From Bacteroidota bacterium (GTDB lineage Bacteria > Bacteroidota > Bacteroidia > B-17B0 > Aurantibacillaceae): a DNA stretch of 64,000 nt. The stretch lies in contig CANFTW010000005.1 in assembly GCA_947450025.1 (NCBI GenBank), positions 167,703 through 231,702 on the forward strand, read 5' to 3'. Positions 20,153-27,619 of this stretch are shown piece by piece. Numbering within the stretch: position 1 is the stretch's first letter; each line of letters starts with the position of its first letter. A program made the translations under genes and the position numbers. Under the pieces are notes generated by a model, which worked only from the letters and a program-made list of their open reading frames with translations, did no database searches and was not told the DNA's origin.

Positions 20153-20926
20153 ATGATTAGTAAAAATCAGATAAAACATATTCAATCTTTACACTCTAAA
20201 AAAAATAGAGAGGAAGAATCGTTATTTATTGTAGAAGGCGTTAAAATGGTCACCGAGTTCATTAGACACCAAAAATTTGTAATTAAAGAAGTCTATGCAA
20301 TTCCTGAATATTTTCAACAACATGAAGCTACTTTGGTTAAACATGGAATTTCATTTACAGAAATAACTGCCGATGAGCTTAAAAAAATCAGTCTTTTAAC
20401 TACTCCTAACCAAGTTTTAGCTATTGTAAAAACAACCACTCAACTATTGGATAATGAACTTTTAAATACAGCCACTACTTTGTTTTTAGATGATATTAGA
20501 GATCCGGGAAATTTGGGGACAATCATTCGTATAGCCGATTGGTTTGGCATAAAACAAGTAATTTGCTCACCTAATTCCACAGAATTATTTAATCCAAAAA
20601 CATTACAGGCAAGTATGGGTGCTGTTTTAAGAGTCAATGTGGTTAGTATCGCTTTTACCGAACTTTTATCAAAATTAAATAAAACACCAATTTATGGCGC
20701 CGTTTTGGAGGGGGAAAACTTATATACAACAACTGTTAAAAATGGCTTAATTATTATTGGTAATGAGGCAAACGGTATATCAACTGAAGTATTACAACAT
20801 ATAAGTCATCGCATTACCATTCCTGCAGCAAATACAAATGGAAGCGAATCATTAAATGCAGCCAATGCTTGCGCAATTATTTGTTCAGAATTTCATAGAC
20901 AATTAACTTATTCATCACTAGCATAA
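20153..20926 (+). CDS. TrmH-family (SPOUT) RNA 2'-O-methyltransferase
   Basis: S-adenosylmethionine-dependent methyltransferase acting on the ribose of rRNA or tRNA. An N-terminal L30e-like substrate-binding domain (about 1-100) precedes the SPOUT domain with the three knot motifs FLDDIRDPGNLGTIIR, IIGNEANGIS and IPAANTNGSESLNAANA. 257 residues. The exact target (rRNA G2251 as RlmB, or tRNA G18) cannot be told from the sequence. Divergent from tamL. Confidence 0.9.
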   Translation: MISKNQIKHIQSLHSKKNREEESLFIVEGVKMVTEFIRHQKFVIKEVYAIPEYFQQHEATLVKHGISFTEITADELKKISLLTTPNQVLAIVKTTTQLLDNELLNTATTLFLDDIRDPGNLGTIIRIADWFGIKQVICSPNSTELFNPKTLQASMGAVLRVNVVSIAFTELLSKLNKTPIYGAVLEGENLYTTTVKNGLIIIGNEANGISTEVLQHISHRITIPAANTNGSESLNAANACAIICSEFHRQLTYSSLA

Positions 20927-20932
20927 TTTTTT

Positions 20933-20961
20933 TTTGAAATCGGTTTAATAGTTTAGTTTTG
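20933..20961 (+). promoter_or_regulatory. Promoter of DUF3822-rsmD
   Basis: TTTG (20933-20936), a 17-base spacer and TAGTTTTG (20954-20961) match the Bacteroidota consensus, nine bases before the start codon of the DUF3822 gene, which implies a very short leader. Confidence 0.6.
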
Positions 20962-20969
20962 TATTCATA

Positions 20970-21812
20970 ATGTCATCAGATATCAATATTAACCTTTCAG
21001 CTTTTGGTCAGTTATCTGATTCATCCGACACTCTCATCATTGAAATATCGGATCATCTTATTCAATTTTGTGAATTGGATTCAAAACATAATAAACCACA
21101 ATATATCTGCCATTATTCAATTGATTCTACTATTCAAAATACTATAAATGATCACCTTATTTATGCCATAAAACACTTTCAATTATCAAAAAAACAGTAT
21201 CAGCTTGTTTACATCAATTACTTTAACCCTCAATTCACATTATGTCCAAGTAATTTTTATAACAGTGAACATAGCAGAGCTATGCTTGAATTAAATGTTG
21301 GGAATACTAATAATCACATCATTTTGACTGATGATATTCGAACGGATATTAAATTAATTTACACCATTGATGATTCCTTAAAATCTGCATTAGATAATCT
21401 GTTTCCAAACCATCAATTAAAACATACATTAACTATTCTTTCTAGTTTAATGCTCCAATCCGATGAATTAATCAAGGAAAACATTTTATTATCCATTCAT
21501 TCCAATTATATTGAGATTGTTGTAAAACAAGAGCACCAATTGATATTAAGCAATCAATATACTATTAAAACACAAGAGGACATTTTATATTACATTTTAT
21601 TTATTTTAGAACAATACCATCTAAACCCTCTCACAGTCAATATTACCCTAGTAGGAAATATAGATGTAAATTCATCTTTAATTGTTGCCTTAAAAAAATA
21701 CATTAAACAGATACATTTAGCATTAGGCCATAAAACAATTAACTGGGATGGTATTTCTGGAGCGCCCCAACATTATAACTATACTTTATTAAACAGAATA
21801 TTTTGCGAATAA
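20970..21812 (+). CDS. DUF3822 family protein, function unknown
   Basis: 280 residues with no signal peptide or membrane helix. The start SSDTLIIEISDHLIQFC and the ILLSIHSNYIEIVVKQ block in the second half resemble the two actin-like ATPase half-folds seen in DUF3822 proteins. The family is typical of Bacteroidota and regularly stands upstream of rsmD, as here, where the coding regions overlap by 10 bases. The role is unknown; the link with rRNA modification comes only from the neighbourhood. Confidence 0.8.
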   Translation: MSSDININLSAFGQLSDSSDTLIIEISDHLIQFCELDSKHNKPQYICHYSIDSTIQNTINDHLIYAIKHFQLSKKQYQLVYINYFNPQFTLCPSNFYNSEHSRAMLELNVGNTNNHIILTDDIRTDIKLIYTIDDSLKSALDNLFPNHQLKHTLTILSSLMLQSDELIKENILLSIHSNYIEIVVKQEHQLILSNQYTIKTQEDILYYILFILEQYHLNPLTVNITLVGNIDVNSSLIVALKKYIKQIHLALGHKTINWDGISGAPQHYNYTLLNRIFCE

Positions 21813-22345
21813 TAGGAGGAACATATAAAGGCAAACAAATTATTGCACCAAAAAATTTACCTGTAAGACCAACGACAGATTTTGCAAAAGAAGGTTTATT
21901 TAATATTTTAAATCATAAAATAGATTTTGATGAATTAACCGTACTAGACCTATTTTGCGGAACAGGTAATATAAGTTTAGAGTTTGCCTCCAGGGGCGCT
22001 AAAAAAATATATGCTATTGATAAACACAGTCCTTGCTTATTTTTTTTAAAAGATACTGCCAAAGCCCTTAAGCTAAATTCTATTTTCACTGATAGAGCTG
22101 ATGTATTTAAATATTTAGAAAAATCAGCGACTCCTATGGATTTAATATTTGCTGACCCACCCTATGAACTAGCAAACATCGAAATGATTCATGAATTAGT
22201 ATTTAAAAATAATCTTTTAAAAAAAGATGGAATATTAATTATAGAACATGGGCCAAAAACAGATTTAAGTTCTAGAACCAACTATATAGAAACTCGTAAG
22301 TATGGCAATGTACATTTTAGTTTCTTTAACGAGTCGCAAAACTAA
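21803..22345 (+). CDS. rsmD: 16S rRNA (guanine(966)-N(2))-methyltransferase RsmD
   Basis: Methylates G966 of 16S rRNA during 30S assembly. It has the N-terminal GTYKGKQI and RPTTDFAKEGLFNIL blocks, the AdoMet-binding VLDLFCGTGNISLEFASRGA, and the catalytic DPPYEL. I accept the TTG at 21803 because it directly precedes the conserved RIIGGTYKG start; it overlaps the DUF3822 stop, suggesting coupled translation. 180 residues, normal. Confidence 0.93.
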   Translation: MRIIGGTYKGKQIIAPKNLPVRPTTDFAKEGLFNILNHKIDFDELTVLDLFCGTGNISLEFASRGAKKIYAIDKHSPCLFFLKDTAKALKLNSIFTDRADVFKYLEKSATPMDLIFADPPYELANIEMIHELVFKNNLLKKDGILIIEHGPKTDLSSRTNYIETRKYGNVHFSFFNESQN

Positions 22346-22415
22346 TTTTCAATATATTAATATGAGGCATAACATAATTTAAGAAAATGTTAGGCAAATA
22401 TTATGTAACTAATGT

Positions 22416-22423
22416 TATATTTG
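22416..22423 (+). promoter_or_regulatory. -7 promoter box of the thioredoxin-fold gene
   Basis: TATATTTG matches TAnnTTTG and ends 14 bases before the ATG at 22438. It lies inside the longer possible reading frame that begins at 22387, which argues for the later start. No good -33 TTTG is seen. Confidence 0.5.
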
Positions 22424-22437
22424 GTACTATACAAGAT

Positions 22438-23847
22438 ATGCGTTTAACAATACTTTTCATATTAATTGCGTTTATTTGTCAAGCACAAAACATTACAATA
22501 AAGGGAAAAGCTCATGCGTCTCATATTGGAAAAGAGGTGATACTTAATGATTTTACAGACTATGTTACATATCAAATCACCAAAGAAAGTTCGGATACTA
22601 TAGATAAAGATGGTTATTTTGAATTAAGACTAGAATCAAAAATTACAAAACCTATTTTAATTAGTATTAATAATTTATTAGGCAAACTATATGTTCAACC
22701 AAACTTTACCTATGGAATCTATTTTCCTGAAGAAGATTCAACGGCTAATCACCAAACAGGCACCGAAACAACTGTAGATATAAGTGTATATGGAAAAGAT
22801 AGCACTGAACTTAATGCCTTAATTATAGATTTTAATAAGCAATACAATAATTTATTTATTAATGCGGGGCCTCAATATTTATCACCAGCCAAATTAAACA
22901 ACATGCTCGATACCTTTTTGATAAGTTGTAAGAAACGCTATGCTTTAATAAATAATAGCTATTTTAAAAATTATCTAGAATACTCATTCGCTAATTTTTT
23001 CTCAAATACTTCACGTGGTAGAACTTTTTTAAATAAACAATTTATTGATGGTAAGCCCATTCAATACGCCAATTATGAGTATATGCAATTTTTTAACGCT
23101 CACTTTAAAGGTTATTTAAAAGCATTTGCATCTACTAAAAATGGTGGAAATATATATAACAGTATCAATGCGTTTGCCGACTATAAAGATTTACAAAATC
23201 AATTTAAAACTGACAAATCAATTTCGAGTGATGTGTTACGCGAATTTCTTATTTTAAAAGGGTTGATTGAATTCTATTATAGTCCAGATTTTGATAAACA
23301 TCAAGTGCAAAGTGTCTTGGAACAATTTTATAGAGAAACAACCATTCCAGATCATAAAAGCATCGCATTTAATATGCTACAAACGATCAATCAATTGCAA
23401 CCTGGCGCACCGGCTCCAGATTTTACAGCGATGGATAAATCTGGTAAAATGGTTTTATTATCTGATTTTAAAGGTAAATATATCTATCTGAATTTCTTTT
23501 CAAATGAAAGTGAAAGCAGCCAGAAAGAAATGCAAAAAATCATAGATTTAAAAAAGAAATTTAATGATAAAATCACCTTTATAAGCATATGCCTTGACGA
23601 TAGCATTAAAACGTATAAATCATATCTTAAATCTAATCTTAAACAAGATTGGATTATACTATATCAAAACAAAAATAGCACTGCCAAACAAACCTATAAC
23701 ATAAAAACTTTATCAGGCTATTTTTTTATCAATCCACAAATGCAACTCGCTCAATCTCCTGCTATGAAACCAAGCGAAGGGATTGAATATAAATTTAATG
23801 CCTTATTTAGGCCTAGGAAAAAAAATACCATTATCGGTATTAGATAA
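22438..23847 (+). CDS. Thioredoxin-fold (TlpA/AhpC-TSA-like) envelope protein lacking the CxxC
   Basis: About 469 residues from the ATG at 22438, which begins a clean signal peptide (RLTILFILIAFICQAQN); an ATG 51 bases upstream would spoil it. The N-terminal third is a DUF4369-like beta domain, the middle is helical, and the last 150 residues form a TlpA-type thioredoxin fold (PGAPAPDFTAMDKSGK, YLNFFSNESESSQKEM). Where active relatives carry WCxPC, this protein has SNESES, so it cannot be a classical thiol oxidoreductase. Periplasmic or surface-exposed; role unknown. Confidence 0.8.
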   Translation: MRLTILFILIAFICQAQNITIKGKAHASHIGKEVILNDFTDYVTYQITKESSDTIDKDGYFELRLESKITKPILISINNLLGKLYVQPNFTYGIYFPEEDSTANHQTGTETTVDISVYGKDSTELNALIIDFNKQYNNLFINAGPQYLSPAKLNNMLDTFLISCKKRYALINNSYFKNYLEYSFANFFSNTSRGRTFLNKQFIDGKPIQYANYEYMQFFNAHFKGYLKAFASTKNGGNIYNSINAFADYKDLQNQFKTDKSISSDVLREFLILKGLIEFYYSPDFDKHQVQSVLEQFYRETTIPDHKSIAFNMLQTINQLQPGAPAPDFTAMDKSGKMVLLSDFKGKYIYLNFFSNESESSQKEMQKIIDLKKKFNDKITFISICLDDSIKTYKSYLKSNLKQDWIILYQNKNSTAKQTYNIKTLSGYFFINPQMQLAQSPAMKPSEGIEYKFNALFRPRKKNTIIGIR

Positions 23848-23872
23848 ACAGTATAATTTTTCTAAAGACAAT

Positions 23873-24265
23873 CTACGCGAAGATAGAAAAGTAATTTCTT
23901 GTAAATAGATTCATTTCCGAATCAGTCATTTTGTTAGTTTGTTGAAGATGAATTTTTATTTTATCAAAATGATGGTTTTCTTTTAAAAAATTAAATAACT
24001 CTGCTTTGGCTTGGGTAGGGCCAAATAAAACAATGTGATCGAATTTTAAAATCACCTCAGATATTTTCTTGTAATAATCAGCTTGCAAATGCTGCTCTTT
24101 ATGATGCATTAAGTTCTCACTTTTATTTAAACTATGTTCCTTTTCTTGATGTGTAAACTTTGATTGAATTGAATTTATAGCTATTGGATTATCTGAAGCA
24201 TCAACAAAATGAGCAGATGCATGATCCATCCAAATGCCTAATTTTTTTTCTATAATCTGATTCAT
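23873..24265 (-). CDS. eRF1 domain 3-like / host-attachment-type small protein
   Basis: About 130 residues from the ATG at 24265, preferred over one 39 bases upstream because the family begins close to KKLGIWMDHASAHFVD. The C-terminal half contains DHIVLFGPTQAKAELFNFL and KMTDSEMNLFTRNYF, resembling the pattern of eRF1 domain 3-like and 'translational machinery' proteins found in bacterial stress clusters. A ribosome-related role is only an analogy. It is the last gene of the run of small genes that starts with csbD. Confidence 0.6.
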   Translation of the reverse strand: MNQIIEKKLGIWMDHASAHFVDASDNPIAINSIQSKFTHQEKEHSLNKSENLMHHKEQHLQADYYKKISEVILKFDHIVLFGPTQAKAELFNFLKENHHFDKIKIHLQQTNKMTDSEMNLFTRNYFSIFA

Positions 24266-24327
24266 ATGATTTTGGTAATTTTTAAATGATTTGTGATTGA
24301 TCACAAAAAGGTTAGATAGAAATTATT

Positions 24328-24705
24328 TTATTTGTTTTGATTTTGGATTAAAAAATTAGTTAATCCTGAAATTATTGAAACTGAATTGTTGTTAATAAGT
24401 GAATTGGTTATCTTTTCGATTAATATAGAAGCCAAAAATCCTTTTACAGTTCTATTTCTGCCAACAACCTTTTCTAATAAATAATTAGCACTAGTTTTTA
24501 ATCCTAGTTTTATAACATCAATTTGAACTTCTTTATCCTTAACTAATTCCTGAATTGTAGTCTTCATAATTGAAATGATGGATAATGAATCTATAATCTC
24601 ATTCACTAAAATCTTTAATTCAATTTCCTGATTTAACTTGTCAGTTCTTAATTGACTAATTTGCGATTTTAATTGCGCGTAGCTAGTAATTACTATTTTT
24701 TCCAT
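24328..24705 (-). CDS. Helical protein of unknown function, stress cluster
   Basis: 125 residues, almost entirely predicted helix, beginning with a coiled-coil-like segment (AQLKSQISQLRTDKLNQEIELK) shown here only in part by AQLKSQISQLRTDKLNQ. The C-terminal half contains the basic patch EKVVGRNRTVKGFLAS followed by an amphipathic helix. No signal peptide. It lies between the holin-like and the eRF1-like gene in the same direction with gaps of about 20 bases, so it belongs to the same transcript. Family not recognised. Confidence 0.6.
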   Translation of the reverse strand: MEKIVITSYAQLKSQISQLRTDKLNQEIELKILVNEIIDSLSIISIMKTTIQELVKDKEVQIDVIKLGLKTSANYLLEKVVGRNRTVKGFLASILIEKITNSLINNNSVSIISGLTNFLIQNQNK

Positions 24706-24725
24706 ATCAATTTTTAAGAATATGA

Positions 24726-25070
24726 TTAGTCTCTATTAAACAAATGACGAACCATCTTTTCACGAATTGGTTTTTCAATAAATCGTGTTCTACTAATCAT
24801 CAAAATACATCCTAACACAAAATAAAATCCTGCTATTATTATAAATCCAGTATAATTATCATCGAAAAATATAGATAAATAAAATCCAGCCCAAAGGCTT
24901 AAAAACAAAAGCAAAAACACTACAACTAATAAAAGAAATAAATTCACAATTAGCTTAGAACCCAAATTACATGTTTTTTCTGCAGCTTCAAGTTTAATTA
25001 ATTCATAATTTGTTTTCACATAGCTATTTAAATTATCTGTCAGTAATTCTAATTGATCTTGATCATTCAT
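24726..25070 (-). CDS. Phage holin/YqjE-like (DUF1469) membrane protein
   Basis: 114 residues. An N-terminal soluble helix (DNLNSYVKTNYELIKLEAAEK) precedes two membrane segments at about 41-63 and 71-92, and a basic tail ends the protein. This is the Phage_holin_3_6/YqjE arrangement, which in many bacteria stands with YtxH- or ElaB-type genes and is linked with stationary-phase or envelope stress. No sign of a phage around it, so a lytic role is unlikely. Confidence 0.75.
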   Translation of the reverse strand: MNDQDQLELLTDNLNSYVKTNYELIKLEAAEKTCNLGSKLIVNLFLLLVVVFLLLFLSLWAGFYLSIFFDDNYTGFIIIAGFYFVLGCILMISRTRFIEKPIREKMVRHLFNRD

Positions 25071-25122
25071 GGTAATGTATTTATAATTAAATATAGTTTA
25101 AATATTATTTCGATAAAGTTCT

Positions 25123-25395
25123 TTAAACATCTAAATTCTGATTCATATTATGAGTACTATTAGCCTTTTTGTTTTCTAATTTTCCATCTAGATGATCAAT
25201 ACCATCCAAATGAGTAAATGCCGATTTTAATATTTTTTGTTTAAAATCATTTGCTAAATCTTTTGTACTACCCATAATTTTTTTACGTGTTACACTTCCT
25301 TTATCGGGGGCAAATAAAACTCCTAAAGCAGCGCCGGCCATTGCTCCCAATATTAATGCGCCAATTATTTTACCTGTATTGTCGTTGTTTTCCAT
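25123..25395 (-). CDS. YtxH-domain general stress protein (copy 1)
   Basis: 90 residues. One glycine/alanine-rich membrane segment ([21 protein letters not shown]) ends in the family hallmark [12 protein letters not shown], followed by a short helix and a polar tail. YtxH proteins accumulate under general stress in Bacillus. It is clearly a paralogue of the gene at 25589-25837, from which it is separated by a DUF5670 gene. The tail is less coiled and more polar than in copy 2. Confidence 0.85.
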   Translation of the reverse strand: MENNDNTGKIIGALILGAMAGAALGVLFAPDKGSVTRKKIMGSTKDLANDFKQKILKSAFTHLDGIDHLDGKLENKKANSTHNMNQNLDV

Positions 25396-25417
25396 AAACT
25401 ATCTTATTTAATTTTAA

Positions 25418-25585
25418 TTAATCTTTTAAATCTTTACCTCTTAATACCCTCATAAAAAATGCAATGGCAGAAATAATTAAAAACACGTGAATAACGTTCC
25501 CTGCACTATAAATAAAAAATCCTGTTGCCCATATAACTCCTGTTAAAATCATGACAAAAATCAGGGCATTACTAATACTAAACAT
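25418..25585 (-). CDS. DUF5670/Lmo0937-family mini membrane protein (copy 1)
   Basis: 55 codons from ATG at 25585 to TAA at 25418, in the space between the two YtxH genes. Two hydrophobic helices surround the family-type core GVIWATGFFIYSAGNVIHVFLII, of which GFFIYSAGNVIHVF corresponds to the GFFGYHAGGIIHIL hallmark, and the tail MRVLRGKDLKD matches the usual RVIQGR end. The His is kept, but YHAGG has become YSAGN, so this copy is the more diverged one. Confidence 0.85.
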   Translation of the reverse strand: MFSISNALIFVMILTGVIWATGFFIYSAGNVIHVFLIISAIAFFMRVLRGKDLKD

Positions 25586-25588
25586 ATA

Positions 25589-25837
25589 TTAACTAAATAA
25601 CTTTTTTCTACCTTTTTCAAATTCATCAAAAGCTTCTTCCTTTACAGAATCAAACGTTTCAGATGCATCAGTAACGAAGTCATTAAATTTTTCTTTTAAT
25701 TCATCTGTGGCTTCAGAACTTTTTCTAGTAATTTTCTTTCGAGTTTCTGAACCTTTATCTGGGGCAAACAAAACACCTATTAATGCACCTATGGCTGCAC
25801 CTGCTAATACTCCTAAAATAATTTTTCCTTTGTTCAT
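25589..25837 (-). CDS. YtxH-domain general stress protein (copy 2)
   Basis: 82 residues: Gly/Ala-rich membrane helix, then APDKGSETRKKI, then a charged helix (ATDELKEKFNDFVTDASETF) likely to form a coiled coil. It matches the gene at 25123-25395 over the first 45 residues. Each YtxH gene is followed upstream on the transcript by a DUF5670 gene, suggesting that a YtxH-DUF5670 pair was duplicated as a unit. Confidence 0.88.
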   Translation of the reverse strand: MNKGKIILGVLAGAAIGALIGVLFAPDKGSETRKKITRKSSEATDELKEKFNDFVTDASETFDSVKEEAFDEFEKGRKKLFS

Positions 25838-25864
25838 GATATTAATGTTTAATTGATTTATAAT

Positions 25865-26020
25865 TTACAATGGCTTGCGGCCTTGAATAACTCTTAAAAT
25901 AACTGATATAATTGCAATCACTAATAATATATGGATAATACCTCCAGCATGGTAACCAAGGAAGCCAACGCCCCATATAATTAAAAAAACAACAGCTATA
26001 GCATATAAAATATTTCCCAT
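25865..26020 (-). CDS. DUF5670/Lmo0937-family mini membrane protein (copy 2)
   Basis: 51 codons from ATG at 26020 to TAA at 25865. The product has two hydrophobic helices with the classical family core GVGFLGYHAGGIIHILL and ends RVIQGRKPL. This is the conserved form of the family; its paralogue is at 25418-25585. Members are often found next to CsbD and YtxH genes; molecular function is unknown. Confidence 0.9.
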   Translation of the reverse strand: MGNILYAIAVVFLIIWGVGFLGYHAGGIIHILLVIAIISVILRVIQGRKPL

Positions 26021-26032
26021 AATATGTAAGTT

Positions 26033-26260
26033 TTAAATTTCTTTTTTTGTTTTATCTGCATTGGTATCTATACTTGTTCGATCAGGATTCCTTTCTCTTT
26101 TAGGTTTGTCAAATTCCTTAGATTCCAAAATTTTATCATTGTTTTTTGTAGAGTCGGCATCATTATCTGTTCCAGTTTTATCTGCCTTCTTATCTGGCAA
26201 TGTGAAATTCTTAGAGTTTTTTAATTCAAGAATTTTATCAAAATAGTTATCAGTTTTCAT
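26033..26260 (-). CDS. Small charged protein with an internal tandem repeat
   Basis: About 75 residues from the ATG at 26260 (a longer start at 26284 adds eight residues). It is extremely hydrophilic and probably disordered. Two segments of about 32 residues correspond to each other: both open with DKILE and close with ADSTK or ADKTK, with a Lys/Asp-rich middle containing a proline. No family recognised. It lies within the stress cluster, 13 bases before the DUF5670 copy 2 gene. Confidence 0.55.
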   Translation of the reverse strand: MKTDNYFDKILELKNSKNFTLPDKKADKTGTDNDADSTKNNDKILESKEFDKPKRERNPDRTSIDTNADKTKKEI

Positions 26261-26364
26261 ATATGACATTTTTAAATAAGCCAATATTTAAAGAAAATAG
26301 GTTCTGTAAAAATTAGAGAGAATATTTAATTTATTTATAATACTATAATTTAATAAAGCAAAGC

Positions 26365-26802
26365 TTAATTTGTATGATTACTTAAATCTTTTAACTCCTC
26401 TCCTAATTCGTTCATGTCATGTTTAAATTCAAGTTTAAAAGATTCCCATTGCTCATTCGTTTCTTTTTGATATTCAGCTAATCTAATTTTTAAGGAAGAA
26501 TTTTTTTGCTCTAAATCAGCAATTTTTTTTTCATACTCTAATTTGGCGTCTCTTTTTAATTTAGAAATATGAGTTTTTATTTCTTTGATTTGTTTTTCAT
26601 TTTCAAGCATGCGTTCCTCTGATTCAAACTTAAATTTATTATACTCTTCATTAAATTCTTCTTTAGCTCTTACGAAATCATTAGAAGCATGATTAGCCTC
26701 AAGTGTAGCGGCTTCAACTTTATTTGTTGATGAATTACATCTGATTACAATAGTTCCAGCAACAATAGTTGCAAAAGCGAGGGTGTAAATTGATTTTTTC
26801 AT
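26365..26802 (-). CDS. Coiled-coil envelope protein (sll1863-like stress protein)
   Basis: 145 residues. A hydrophobic N-terminus (TLAFATIVAGTIVIRC) is followed by a single long coiled coil from about residue 40 to 135 (heptads in EKQIKEIKTHISKLKRD and YEKKIADLEQKNSSLK). The Cys after VIR could be lipidated, but Arg just before it is not allowed by the usual lipobox, so I regard it as an anchored or simply exported protein. Placement and shape resemble the proteins named sll1863 family stress response. Follows csbD by 24 bases. Confidence 0.65.
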   Translation of the reverse strand: MKKSIYTLAFATIVAGTIVIRCNSSTNKVEAATLEANHASNDFVRAKEEFNEEYNKFKFESEERMLENEKQIKEIKTHISKLKRDAKLEYEKKIADLEQKNSSLKIRLAEYQKETNEQWESFKLEFKHDMNELGEELKDLSNHTN

Positions 26803-26826
26803 TTTTTAGGTTTTATATGTAAATTT

Positions 26827-27015
26827 CTATAACTCTGAAATTAATTTTTGAATCTCTTCTTTTGTTTTTCCCAATTTCATTTGAAGCCTTCCGATTAATT
26901 CATCTTGTTTTCCTTCCACCAATAACACATCACTATCAGTTAGAATAGCAAATTTTTGTTTTAGTTTACCTTTTGTTTCATTCCAATTTCCTTTTATTTG
27001 ATTTGTATTTGTCAT
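26827..27015 (-). CDS. CsbD family stress protein
   Basis: 62 residues from the ATG at 27015, which begins the conserved TNTNQIKGNWNETKGKLKQKF; an upstream ATG would add an unrelated leader. The second half (DSDVLLVEGKQDELIGRLQMKLGKTKEE) completes the CsbD motif. Small soluble protein of the general stress response in many bacteria. First gene of the stress cluster; no canonical TAnnTTTG box is visible upstream, so another sigma factor or activator may drive it. Confidence 0.92.
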   Translation of the reverse strand: MTNTNQIKGNWNETKGKLKQKFAILTDSDVLLVEGKQDELIGRLQMKLGKTKEEIQKLISEL

Positions 27016-27122
27016 GATAATTAATTTATTGTGAAAGCATTTCCACAAAGCAAAAGTGAGCAATACATTTTTGAATCAGTTACAAATCAACAGACATAAA
27101 TTACATCATTCACACATTCACT

Positions 27123-27166
27123 AAAGCAAAAACCCTTCTTAAAAATATAAGAAGGGTTTTTGCTTT
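27123..27166. terminator. Strong terminator between regulatory array and stress cluster
   Basis: An 18-base-pair perfect stem (AAAGCAAAAACCCTTCTT with its complement) around an eight-base loop, T-rich on the exit side. It lies 19 bases past the response regulator stop and would end the minus-strand regulatory transcript before csbD. Confidence 0.9.
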
Positions 27167-27184
27167 TAAAAAAAAGTTTAAAAA

Positions 27185-27619
27185 TCACATACGATCCATG
27201 TACCAAATTAATTCATTCTTCATTTTTTTCAATTTAAAAATAGTTTCAATATTTTTTTGCAGGCGCATAAATGACGTTTCGCTTTTAATCACATAATCAA
27301 ATGCTTTATGATGCATGCAATTTACAGCAACCTCAATTTTATCTTGAGAAGACAGCATGATGACAGAAATATTAGGGTTGAAAGATTTAATTTTATCTAA
27401 TGTTTCTATGCCATTCATAGCATATTTATCAATCCCGTCTAAATGATAATCTAAAATAACAATATCTGGATTTTCTGTAATATTATCTATGCATAATTCA
27501 CCTGTAGAATACGTTTCAACCACAAAATCAGAATGCTCAATAAACTCAAGCTCCAATGACTTTAAAAATAAGACATCATCATCAACCAAAAATAATTTTA
27601 TTGGGGCTTTACTATTCAT
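27185..27619 (-). CDS. Single-domain response regulator (receiver only)
   Basis: 144 residues: acidic pocket LVDDD, phospho-acceptor Asp57 (DIVILDYHLDG), the switch residues in VIMLSSQ, and Lys in YVIKSE. The remaining 35 residues are a short helix, too small for an output domain. It starts immediately where the hybrid kinase gene stops (no gap), so it is a CheY-like partner taking a phosphate from the kinase's HPt domain, or a sink for it. Confidence 0.9.
   Translation of the reverse strand: MNSKAPIKLFLVDDDVLFLKSLELEFIEHSDFVVETYSTGELCIDNITENPDIVILDYHLDGIDKYAMNGIETLDKIKSFNPNISVIMLSSQDKIEVAVNCMHHKAFDYVIKSETSFMRLQKNIETIFKLKKMKNELIWYMDRM

Noticed and set aside
24726..25070. Prophage holin
   Set aside because: Only the holin-like fold is there; no endolysin, structural or integrase genes surround it, and the stress-gene context suits a YqjE-type protein.
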